A DNA stretch of 64,000 nt from Chlorocebus sabaeus. Its lineage: Eukaryota; Chordata; Mammalia; Primates; Cercopithecidae. The translations under genes and the position numbers were made by a program. Location of the stretch: contig NW_027327633.1 of assembly GCF_047675955.1 (NCBI RefSeq), positions 124,001 to 188,000 on the forward strand. The letters run 5' to 3'. Under the pieces are notes generated by a model. It was given only the letters and a program-made list of their open reading frames with translations. It was not told the origin of the DNA and did not search any database. Position 1 is the first letter of the stretch. Each line of letters opens with the position of its first letter. Below are positions 1 through 10,810 of this stretch, piece by piece.

Positions 1-33
1 ATGAAATAACAGAACACAGAGCAGTTTCTCAGA
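1..33. repeat. Partial monomer at left edge
   Basis: The window opens inside a monomer, at a GATGAAATAAC variant of the usual GATGAATTAAC. The first HindIII site is at 34. The array evidently continues to the left. Confidence 0.9.
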
Positions 34-410
34 AAGCTTCTTTCCAGTATTGAACGCAAGATATTTCCTTTTTCACCGTAGTCCTCTGTGGCCTTCCAAA
101 TATCACTTTGCCAATTCCACAAGAACAGTCTTAGCGAAAGGCTTCTTGAAGGCAAAGATGTAGCTCTGTGAGATGAATTAACAGAACACAGAGCAGTTTC
201 TCAGAAAGCTTCTTTCCAGTTTTGAACGGAAGATATTTCCTTTTTCACCATAGCCCTCTATGGGCTTCCAAATATCCCTTTGCCAATTCCACAAGAACAG
301 CCTGAGCGAAAGGCTTCTTGAAGGGAAAGATGTAACTCTGTGAGATGAATTAACAGAACACAGAGCAGTTTCTCAGAAAGCTTCTTTCCAGTATTGAACG
401 CAAGATATTT

Positions 411-430
411 CCTTTTTTCAGTATCCCTCC
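411..430 (+). repeat. 171-bp T-rich monomer variant, first of 15
   Basis: The pJ-alpha box is replaced by CCTTTTTTCAGTATCCCTCC or a close relative, which makes the monomer 171 bp and removes the CACCRTAG half of the box. The same variant starts at 2473, 4535, 7456, 10723, 11410, 14331, 17770, 21037, 21724, 24645, 28084, 41668, 51472 and 59384. All are in monomers with TATTGAACGCAAG. The middle CCC is CGC at 4535, 11410 and 21724, and CAA at 7456, 14331 and 24645, so at least three sub-lineages exist. Confidence 0.85.
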
Positions 431-879
431 ATGGACTTCCAAATATCACTTTGCCAATTCCAAAAGAACAGCCTTAGCGAAAGGCTTCTTCAAGGGAAAG
501 ATGTAACTCTGTGAGATGAATTAACAGAACACAGAGCAGTTTCTCAGAAATCTTCTTTCCAGTTTTTAACGGAAGATATTTCCTTTTTCACCATAGCCCT
601 ATATGGGCTTCCAAATATCACTTTGCCAATTCCACAAGAACAGCCTTAGCGAAAGGCTTCTTTAAGGGAAAGATGTAACTCTGTGAGATGAATTAACAGA
701 ACACAGAGCAGTTTCTCAGAAAGCTTCTTTCCAGTTTTGAAAGGAAAATACTTCCTTTTTCACCATAGCCCTCAAAGGGCTTCCAAATATCCCGTAGCCA
801 ATTCCACAAGAACAGCCTTAGCGAAAGGCTTCTTGAAGGGAAAGATGTAACTCTGTGAGATGAATTAACAGAACGCAGA

Positions 880-2180
880 ACAGTTTCTCAGAAAGCTTCT
901 TTCCAGTTTTGAACGGAAGATATTTCGTTTTTCACCATAGCCCTCTATGGGCTTCCAAATATCACTTTGCCAATTCCACAAGAACAGCCTTAGCGAAGGG
1001 CTTATTGAAGGGAACGATGTAAGTCTGTGAGATGAATTATCAGAACACAGAACAGTTTCTCAGAAAGCTTCTTTCCAGTTTTGAACGTAAGATATTTCCT
1101 TTTTCACAGTTGCCCTCCATGGACTTCCAAATATCACTTTGCCAGTTCCACAAGAACAGCCTTAGCGAAAGGCTTCTTGAAGGGAAAGCTGTAACTCTGT
1201 CAGTTGAATTAACAGAACACAGAGCAGTTTCTCAGAAAGCTTCTTTCCAGTTTTGAACGGAAGATACTTCGTTTTTCACCATAGAACTCTATGGGCTTCC
1301 AAATATCCCTTTGCCAATTCCACAAGAACAGCCTTAGAGAAGGGCTTATTGAAGGGAAATATGTAACTCTGTGAGATGAATTAAGAGAACACAGAGCAGT
1401 TTCTCAGAAAGCTTCTTTCCAGTTTTGAACGGAAGATATTTCCTTTTTCACCATAGCCCTCTATGGGCTTCCAAATATCACTTTGCCAATACCACAATAA
1501 CAGCCTTAGCGAAAGGCTTCTTTAAGGGAAAGATGTAACTCTGTGAGATGAATTAACAGAACACAGAGCAGTTTCTCAGAAAGCTTCTTTCCAGTTTTGA
1601 ACGGAAGATATTTCCTTTTTCACCATAGCCCTCTATGAGCTTCCAAATATCCCTTTGCCAATTCCACAAGAACAGTCTTAGCGAAAGGCTTCTTGAAGGG
1701 AAAGATGTAACTCTGTGAGATGAATTAACAGAACACAGAGCAGTTTCTCAGAAAGCTTCTTTCCAGTTTTGAACGGAAGATATTTCCTTTTTCACCGTAG
1801 CCTTCTATGGGCTTCCAAATATCCCTTTGCCAATTCCACAAGAACAGCCTTAGCGAAAGGCTTCTTGAAGGGAAAGATGTAACTCTGTGAGATGAATTAA
1901 CAGAACACAGAGCAGTTTCTCAGAAAGCTTCTTTCCAGTTTTGAACGGAAGATATTTCCTTTTTCACCATAGCCCTCAATGGGCCTCCAAATATCCCTTT
2001 GCCAATTCCACAAGTACAGCCTTAGCGAAAGGCTTCTTGAAGGGAAAGATGTAACTCTGTGAGATGAATTAACAGAACACAGAGCAGTTTCTCAGAAAGC
2101 TTCTTTCCAGTTTTGAAAGGAAGATACTTCCTTTTTCACCATAGCCCTCTATGGGCTTCCAAATATCACTTTGCCAATTC
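880..2180. repeat. Segment shared with 35.60-37.07 kb
   Basis: Positions 881-1045 match 35603-35767 (offset 34,722). Positions from about 1061 to 2180 match at offset 34,894, one monomer more. Shared markers are TTTGCCAGTTCC followed by AGCTGTAACTCTGTCAGTTG (1185 and 36079), AGAGAAGGGCTTATTG (1336 and 36230), and AGCCTTCTATGGG (1799 and 36693). One monomer present at about 35.78-35.95 kb is missing here. A few sites differ, such as ACCACAATAAC at 1491 against TCCACAAGAAC at 36385. Confidence 0.75.
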
Positions 2181-3562
2181 CACAAGAACAGCCTTAGCGA
2201 AAGGCTTCTTGAAGGGAAAGATGTAACTCTGTGAGATGAATTTACAGAACACACAGCAGTTTCTCAGAAAGCTTCTTTCCAGTTTTGAACGGAAGATATT
2301 TCGTTTTCACCATAGCCCTCTTTGGGCTTCCAAATATCCCGTAGCCAATTCCACAAGAACAGCCTTAGCGAAAGGCTTCTTGAAGGGAAAGATGTAACTC
2401 TGTGAGATGAATTAACAGAACGCAGAGCAGTTTCCCAGAATGCTTCTTTCCAGTATTGAACGCAAGATATTTCCTTTTTTCAGTATCCCTCCATGGACTT
2501 CCAAATATGACTTTGCCAATTCCAAAAGAACAGCCTTAGCGAAAGGCTTCTTGAAGGGAAAGATGTAACTCTGTGAGATGAATTAACAGAACACAGAGCA
2601 GTTTCTCAGAAATCTGCTTTCCAGTTTTTAACGGAAGATATTTCCTTTTTCACCATAGCCCTATATGGGCTTCCAAATATCACTTTGCCAATTCCACAAG
2701 AACAGCCTTAGCGAAAGGCTTCTTTAAGGGAAAGATGTAACTCTGTGAGATGAATTAACAGAACACAGAGCAGTTTCTCAGAAAGCTTCTTTCCAGTTTT
2801 GAACGGAAGATATTTCCTTTTTCACCATAGACCTCTATGGGCTTCCAAATATCACTTTGCCAATTCCACAAGAACACCCTAAGCGAAGGGCTTTTTGAAG
2901 GGAACGATGTAAGTCTGTGAGATGAATTAACAGAACACAGAGCAGTTTCTCAGAAAGCTTCTTTCCAGTTTTGAAGGGAAGATACTTCCTTTTTCACCAT
3001 AAACCTCTATGGGCTTCCAAATATCACTTTGCCCATTCCACAAGAACAGCCTTAGCGAAAGGCTTCTTGAAGGGAAAGATGTAACTCTTAGAGATGAATT
3101 AACAGAACACAGAGCAGTTTCTCAGATAGCTTCTTTCCAATATTGAACGCAAGATATTTCCTTTTTCACAGTAGCCCTCCATGGGCTTCCAAATATCACT
3201 TTGCCAATTCCACAAGAACAGCCTTAGCGAAAGGCTTCTTGAAGGGAAAGGTGTAACTCTGTGAGTTGAATTAACAGAACACAGACCAGTTTCTCAGAAA
3301 GCTTCTTTCCAGTTTTGAACGGAAGATACTTCGTTTTTCACCATAGCCCTCTATGGGCTTCCAAATATCCCTTTGCCAATTCCACAAGAACAGCCTTAGC
3401 AAAAGGCTTCTTGAAGGGAAAGATGTAACTCTGTGAGATGAAGTAACTGAACACAGAGCAGTTTCTCAGAAAGCTTCTTTCCAGTTTAGAACGGAAGATA
3501 TTTCCTTTTTCACCATAGCCCTCTAAGGGCTTCCAAATATCACTTTGCCAATTCCACAAGAA

Positions 3563-6500
3563 CAGCATTAGCGAAAGGATTCATGAAGGGAAAGATGTAA
3601 CTCTGTGAGATGAATTAAAAGAACGCAGAGCAGTTTCTCAGAAAGCTTCTTTCCAGTTGTGAACGGAAGATATTTCCTTTTTCACCATAGCCCTCTATGG
3701 GCTTCCAAATATCACTTTGCCAATTCCACAAGAACAGACTTAGCGAAAGGCTTCTTGAAGGGAAAGATGTAACTCTGTGAGATGAATTAACAGAACACAG
3801 AGCAGTTTCTCAGAAAGCTTCTTTCCAGTATTGAACGCAAGATATTTCCTTTTTCACCCTAGCCCTCCATGGGCTTCCAAATATCACTTTGCCAATTCCA
3901 CAACAACAGCCTTAGCGAAAGGCATCTTGAAGGGAAATATGTAACTCGGTGAGATGAATTAACAGAACACAGAGCAGTTTCTCAGAAAGCTTCTTTCCAG
4001 TATTGAACGCAAGATATTTCCTTTTTCACCATAGCCCTCTATGTGCTTCCAAATATCACTTTGCCAATTCCACAAGAACAGCCGTAGCGAAAGGCTTCAT
4101 GAAGGGAAAGATGTAACTCTGTGAGATGAATTAACAGAACACAGAGCAGTTTCTCAGAAAGCTTCTACCAGTTTTGAACGGAAGATATTTCCTTTTTCAC
4201 CATAGCCATCTATGGGCTTCCAAATATCCCTTTGCCAATTCCACAAGAACAGCCTTAGCGAAAGGCTTCTTGAAGGGAAAGATGTAACTCTGGGAGATGA
4301 ATTAATAGAACACAGAGCAGTTTCTCAGAAAGCTTCTTTCCAGTTTTGAACGGAAGATATTTCCTTTTTCACCATAGCCCTCTATGGGCTTCCAAATATC
4401 ACTTTGCCAATTCCACAAGAACAGCCTTAGAGAAAGGCTTCTTTAAGGGAAAGATGTAACTCTGTGAGATGAATTAACAGAACACAGAGCAGTTTCTCAG
4501 AAAGCTTCTTTCCAGTATTGAACGCAAGATATTTCCTTTTTTCAGTATCGCTCCATGGACTTCCAAATATCACTTTGCCAATTCCAAAAGAACAGCCTTA
4601 GCGAAAGGCTTCTTGAAGGGAAAGATGTAACACTGTGAGATGAATTAACAGAACACAGAGCAGTTTCTCAGAAAGCTTCTTTCCAGTTTTTAACGGAAGA
4701 TATTTCCTTTTCACCATAGCCCTATATTGGCTTCCAAATACCACTTTGCCAATTCCACAAGAACAGCCTTAGCGAAAGGCTTCTTGAAGGGAAAGATGTA
4801 ACTCTGTGAGATGAATTAACAGAACACAGAGCAGTTTCTCAGAAAGCTTCTTTCCAGTTTTGAAAGGAAAATAGTTCCTTTTTCACCATAGCCCTCTAAG
4901 GGCTTCCAAATATCCCGTTGCCAATTCCACAAGAACAGCCTTAGCGAAAGGCTTCTTGAAGGGAAAGATGTACGTCTGTGAGATGAATTAACAGAACACA
5001 GAGCAGTTTCTCAGAAAGCTTCTTTCCAGTTTTGAACGGAAGATACTTCCTTTTTCACCAAAGCCCTCTATGGGCTTCCAAATATCACTTTGCCCATTCC
5101 ACAAGAACAGCCTTAGCGAAAGGCTTCTTGAAGGGAAAGATGTAACTCTTAGAGATGAATTAACAGAACACAGAGCAGTTTCTCAGAAAGCTTCTTTCAA
5201 GTTTTGAACGCAAGATATTTCCTTTTTCACAGTAGCCCTCCATGGACTTCCAAATATCACTTTGCCAATTCCACAAGAGCAGCCTTAGCGAAGGGCTTAT
5301 TGAAGGGGAATATGTAACTCTCTGAGATGAATTAACAGAACACAGAGCAGTTTCTCAGAAAGCTTCTTTCCAGTTTTGAACGGAAGATATTTCGTTTTTC
5401 ACCATAGCCCTCTATGGGCTTCCAAATATCCCTTTGCCAATACCACAATAACAGCCTTAGCCAAAGGCTCCTTGAAGGGAAAGATGTAACTGTGTGAGAT
5501 GAATTAACACAACACAGAGCAGTTTCTCAGAAAGCTTCTTTCCAGTTTTGAACGGAAGATATTTCCTTTTTCACCATAGCCCTCTATGGGCTTTCAAATA
5601 TCCCTTTGCCAATTCCACAATAACAGCCTTAGCGAAAGGCTTCTTGAAGGGAAAGATGTAACTCTGTGAGATGAATTAACAGAACACAGAGCAGTTTCTC
5701 AGAAAGCTTCTTTCCAGTTTTGAACGGAAGATATTTCCTTTTTCACCATAGCCCTCTATGGGCTTCCAAATATCACTTTGCCAATTCCGCAAGAACAGCC
5801 TAAGCGAAGGGCTTTTTGAAGGGAAAGATGTAAGTCTGTAAGATGAATTAGCAGAACACAGAGCAGTTTCTCAGAAAGCTTCTTTCCAGTTTTGAAGGGA
5901 AGATAGTTCCTTTTTCACCATAGCCCTCTATGGGCTCCCAAATATCACTTTGCCCATTCCACAAGAACAGCCTTAGCGAAAGGCTTCTTGAAGGGAAAGA
6001 TGTAACTCTTAGAGATGAATTAACAGAACACAGAGCAGTTTCTCAGATAGCTTCTTTCCAATATTGAACGCAAGATATTTCCTTTTTCACAGTAGCCCTC
6101 CATGGACTTCCAAATATCACTTTGCCAATTCCACAAGAACAGCCTTAGCGAAAGGCTTCTTGAAGGGAAAGCTGTAACTCTGTGAGTTGAATTAACAGAA
6201 CACAGAGCAGTTTCTCAGAAAGCTTCTTTCCAGTTTTGAACGGAAGATACTTCGTTTTTCACCATAGCCCTCTATGGGCTTCCAAATATCCCTTTGCCAA
6301 TTCCACAAGAACAGCCTTAGCGAAAGGCTTCTTGAAGGGAAACATGTAACTCTGTGAGATGAATTAACAGAACACAGAGCAGTTTCTCAGAAAGCTTCTT
6401 TCCAGTTTTGAACGGAAGATATTTCCTTTTTCACCATAGCCTTCTATGGGCTTCCAAATATCCCTTTGCCAATTCCACAAGAACAGCCTTAGCGAAAGGC

Positions 6501-8158
6501 TTCTTGAAGGGAAAGATGTAACTCTGTGAGATGAATTAACAGAACACAGAGCAGTTTCTCAGAAAGCTTCTTTCCAGTTTTGAACGGAAGATATTTCCTT
6601 TTTCACCATAGCCCTATATGGGCCTCCAAATATTCCTTTGCCAATTCCACAAGTACAGCCTTAGCGAAAGGCTTCTTGAAGGGAAAGATGTAACTCTGTT
6701 AGATGAATTAACAGAACACAGAGAAGTTTCTCAGAAAGCTTCTTTCTAGTTTTGAAAGGAAGATACTTCCTTTTTCACCATAGCCCTCTATGGGCTTCCA
6801 AATATGACTTTGCCAATTCCACAAGAACAGCCTTAGCGAAAGGCTTCTTGAAGGGAAAGATGTAACTCTGTGAGATGAATTAACAGAACACAGAGCAGTT
6901 TCTCAGAAAGCTTCTTTCCAGTTTTGAACGGAAGATATTTCCTTTTCACCATAGCCCTCTTTGGGCTTCCAAATATCCCTTTGCCAATTACACAAGAACA
7001 GCCTTAGCGAAAGGCTTCTTAAATTGAAAGATGTAACTCTGTGAGATGAAATAACAGAACACAGAGCAGTTTCTCAGAAAGCTTCTTTCCAGTATTGAAC
7101 GCAAGATATTTCCTTTTTCACCGTAGTCCTCTGTGGCCTTCCAAATATCACTTTGCCAATTCCACAAGAACAGTCTTAGCGAAAGGCTTCTTGAAGGCAA
7201 AGATGTAGCTCTGTGAGATGAATTACCAGAACACAGAGCAGTTTCTCAGAAAGCTTCTTTCCAGTTTTGAACGGAAGATATTTCCTTTTTCACCATAGCC
7301 CTCTATGGGCTTCCAAATATCACTTTGCCAATTCCACAAGAACAGCCTTAGCGAAAATCTTCTTGAAGGGAAAGATGTAACTCTGTGAGATGAATTAACA
7401 GAACACAGAGCAGTTTCTCAGAAAGCTTCTTTCCAGTATTGAACGCAAGATATTTCCTTTTTTCAGTATCAATCCATGGACTTCCAAATATGACTTTGCC
7501 AATTCCAAAAGAACAGCCTTAGCGAAAGGCTTCTTGAAGGGAAAGATGTAACTCTGTGAGATGAATTAACAGAACACAGAGCAGTTTCTCAGAAATCTTC
7601 TTTCCAGTTTTTAACGCAAGTTATTTCCTTTTTCACCATAGCCCTATATGGGCTTCCAAATATCACTTTGCCAATTCCACAAGAACAGCCTTAGCGAAAG
7701 GCTTCTTTAAGGGAAAGATGTAACTGTGTGAGATGAATTAACAGAACACAGAGCAGTTTCTCAGAAAGCTTCTTTCCAGTTTTGAAAGGAAAATACTTCC
7801 TTTTTCACCATAGCCCTCTAAGGGCTTCCAAATATCCCGTTGCCAATTCCACAAGAACAGCCTTAGCGAAAGGCTTCTTGAAGGGACAGATGTAACTCTG
7901 TGAGATGAATTAACAGAACACAGAGCAGTTTCTCAGAAAGCTTCTTTCCAGTTTTGAACGGAAGATATTTCCTTTTTCACCATAGCCCTCTATGGGCTTC
8001 CAAATATCACTTTGCCAATTCCACAAGAACAGCCTAAGCGAAGGGCTTTTTGAAGGGAAAGATGTAAGTCTGTAAGATGAATTAACAGAACACAGAGCAG
8101 TTTCTCAGAAAGCTTCTTTCCAGTTTTGAAGGGAAGATACTTCCTTTTTCACCATAAA
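3563..8158. repeat. Older partner of the 10.78-15.03 kb segment
   Basis: From CAGCATTAGC at 3563 this segment aligns with 10781 (offset 7,218). The offset falls to 6,875 at about 4.14 kb because two monomers here are absent near 11.36 kb. It rises to 7,047 at about 5.25 kb because one extra monomer sits at about 12.15-12.32 kb. It returns to 6,875 near 6.9 kb because the monomer at about 6.72-6.90 kb is missing near 13.75 kb. Shared rare bases include CACCCTAGCC (3857 and 11075), GGCATCTTG and GCCGTAGCG. Confidence 0.75.
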
Positions 8159-10722
8159 CCTCTATGGGCTTCCAAATATCACTTTGCCCATTCCACAAGA
8201 ACAGCCTTAGCGAAAGGCTTCTTGAAGGGAAAGATGTAACTCTTAGAGATGAATTAACAGAACACAGAGCAGTTTCTCAGATAGCTTCTTTCCAATATTG
8301 AACGCAAGATATTTCCTTTTTCACAGTACCCCTCCATGGACTTCCAAATATCACTTTGCCAATACCACAAGAACAGCCTTAGCGAAAGGCTTCTTGAAGG
8401 GAAAGGTGTAACTCTGTGAGTTGAATTAACAGAACACAGAGCAGTTTCTCAGAAAGCTTCTTTCCAGTTTTGAACGGAAGATATTTCCTTTTTCACCATA
8501 GCCCTCTAAGGGCTTCCAAATATCACTTTGCCAATTCCACAAGAACAACATTAGCGAAAGGATTCATGAAGGGAAAGGTGTAACTCTGTGAGATGAATTA
8601 AAATTACGCAGAGTAGTTTCTCAGAAAGCTTCTTTCCAGTTTTGAAAGGAAGATATTTCCTTTTTCACCATAGCCCTCTATGGGCTTCCAAATATCCCTT
8701 TGCCAATTCAACAAGAACAGCCTTAGCGAAAGGATTCCTGAAGGGAAAGATGTAACTCTTTGTGATGAATTAACAGAACACAGAGCAGTTTCTCAGAAAG
8801 GTTCTTTCCAGTTTTGAACGGAAGATATTTCCTTTTTCACCATAGCCCTCTATGGGCTTCCAAATATCCCTTTGCCAATTCCACAAGAACAGCCTTAGCG
8901 AAAGGCTTCTTGAAGGGAAAGATGTAACTCTGTGAGATGAATTAACAGAACACAGAGCAGTTTCTCAGAAAGCTTCTTTCCAGTTTTGAACGGAAGATAT
9001 TTCCTTTTTCACCATAGCCCTCTATGGGCTTCCAAATATCCCTTTGCCATTTCCACAAGAACAGCCTTAGCGAAAGGCTTCTTGAAGGGAAAGATGTAAC
9101 TCTGTGAGATGAATTAACAGAACACAGAGCAGTTTCTCAGAAAGCTTCTTTCCAGTTTTGAACGTAAGATATTTCCTTTTTCACCATAGCCCTCTATGGG
9201 CTTCCAAATATCACTTTGCCAACTCCACAAGAACAGCCTTAGCGAAAGGCTTCTTGAAGGGAAAGATGTAACACTGTGGGTTGAATTAACAGAACAAAGA
9301 GCAGTTTCTCAGAAAGCTTCTTTCCAGTTTTGAACGGAAGATATTTCGTTTTTCACCATAGCCCTCTATGGGCTTCCAAATATCCCTTTGCCAATTCCAC
9401 AAGAACAGCCTTAGCGAAAGGCTTATTGAAGGGAAAGATGTAACTCTGTGAGATGAATTAACAGAACACACAGCAGTTTCTCAGAAAGCTTCTTTCCAGT
9501 TTTGAACGGAAGATATTTCCTTTTTCACCATAGCCCTCTATGGGCTTCCAAATATCACTTTGCGAATTCCACAAGAACAGCCTTAGCGAAAGGCTTCTTG
9601 AAGGGAAAGATGTAACTCTGTGAGATGAATTAACAGAACACAGAGCAGTTTCTCAGAAAGCTTCTTTCCAGTATTGAACGCAAGATATTTCCTTTTTCAC
9701 CATAGCCCTCTATGGGCTTCCAAATATCACTTTGCCAATTCCACAAGAACAGCCTTAGCGAAGGGCTTATTGAAGGGAAAGATGTAACTCTGTGAGATGA
9801 ATTAACAGAACACAGAGCAGTTTCTCAGAAAGCTTTTTTCCAGTATTGAACGCAAGATATTTCCTTTTTCACCGTTGCCCTCTGTGGCCTTCCAAATATC
9901 CCTTTGCCAATTCCACAAGAACAGTCTTAGCGAAAGGCTTCTTGAAGGCAAAGATGTAGCTCTGTGAGATGAATTAACAGAACACAGAGCAGTTTCTCAG
10001 AAAGCTTCTTTCCAGTTTTGAACGGAAGATATTTCCTTTTTCACCATAGCCCTCTATGGGCTTCCAAATATCCCTTTGCCAATTCCACAAGAACAGCCTT
10101 AGCGAAAGGCTTCTTGAAGGGAAAGATGTAACTCTGTGAGATGAATTAACAGAACACAGAGCAGTTTCTCAGAAAGCTTCTTTCCAGTATTGAACGCAAG
10201 ATATTTCCTTTTTCACCATAGCCCTCTAAGGGCTTCCAAATATCACTTTGCCAATTCCACAAGAACAGCCTTAGCGAAAGGCTTCTTGAAGGGAAAGATG
10301 TAACTCTGTGAGATGAATTAACAGAACACAGAGCAGTTTCTCAGAAAGCTTCTTTCCAGTATTGAACGCAAGATATTTCCTTTTTCACCGTAGTGCTCTG
10401 TGGCCTTCCAAATATCACTTTGCCAATTCCACAAGAACAGTCTTAGCGAAAGGCTTCTTGAAGGCAAAGATGTAGCTCTGTGAGATGAATTAACAGAACA
10501 CAGAGCAGTTTCTCAGAAAGCTTCTTTCCAGTTTTGAACCGAAGATATTTCCTTTTTCACCATAGCCCTCTATGGGCTTCCAAATATCACTTTGCCAATT
10601 CCACAAGAACAGCCTTAGCGAAAGGCTTCTTGAAGGGAAAGATGTAACTCTGTGAGATGAATTAACAGAACGCAGAGCAGTTTCCCAGAATGCTTCTTTC
10701 CAGTATTGAACGCAAGATATTT

Positions 10723-10810
10723 CCTTTTTTCAGTATCCCTCCATGGACTTCCAAATATCACTTTGCCAATTCCACAAGAACAGCATTAGCGAAAGGATTC
10801 ATGAAGGGAA
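10723..10810. repeat. Chimeric monomer at an exchange junction
   Basis: The left part, with CGCAGAGCAGTTTCCCAGAATGC and the T-rich variant, matches the monomer at about 2427-2500. The right part, CAGCATTAGCGAAAGGATTC from 10781, matches 3563 onward. The two parental stretches lie about 1.1 kb apart in the left block, so this monomer looks like a recombination joint. The same joint is repeated in copy 2 at 21037-21124, so it formed before the 10,314-bp duplication. Confidence 0.65.

Larger units (their letters stand above)
1..746. repeat. Four-monomer segment recurring at 51.06 kb
   Basis: Position 1 aligns with 51062 (offset 51,061) and nearly all bases match until 747, where A replaces G in GGAAAATA. 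Shared rare markers include GATGAAATAAC at the start, the GTCCTCTGTGG variant, AGCCTGAGCG at 300 and 51361, a T-rich short monomer at 411, and AGAAATCTTC (lost HindIII site) near 547. The same run, with a few more differences, is at 41258 and 58974, and a more diverged form at 7047, 13921 and 24235. Confidence 0.8.
1..8158. repeat. Left mosaic block of the array (~47 monomers)
   Basis: About 47 monomers without a simple higher-order period of their own. Pieces recur elsewhere at different offsets: 1-746 at 51062 and, less closely, 7047, 13921, 41258 and 58974; about 880-2180 at about 35.60-37.07 kb; about 2830-3340 at about 7985-8495 (offset 5,155); and 3563 onward at 10781 onward. It ends where strict identity to the 10,314-bp unit begins. 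It contains no gene or non-satellite sequence. Confidence 0.8.

Noticed and set aside
258..449. Minus-strand open reading frame of 63 codons, identical at 51319-51510
   Set aside because: The identity at protein level is explained by the near-perfect DNA match of 1-746 with 51062-51807.
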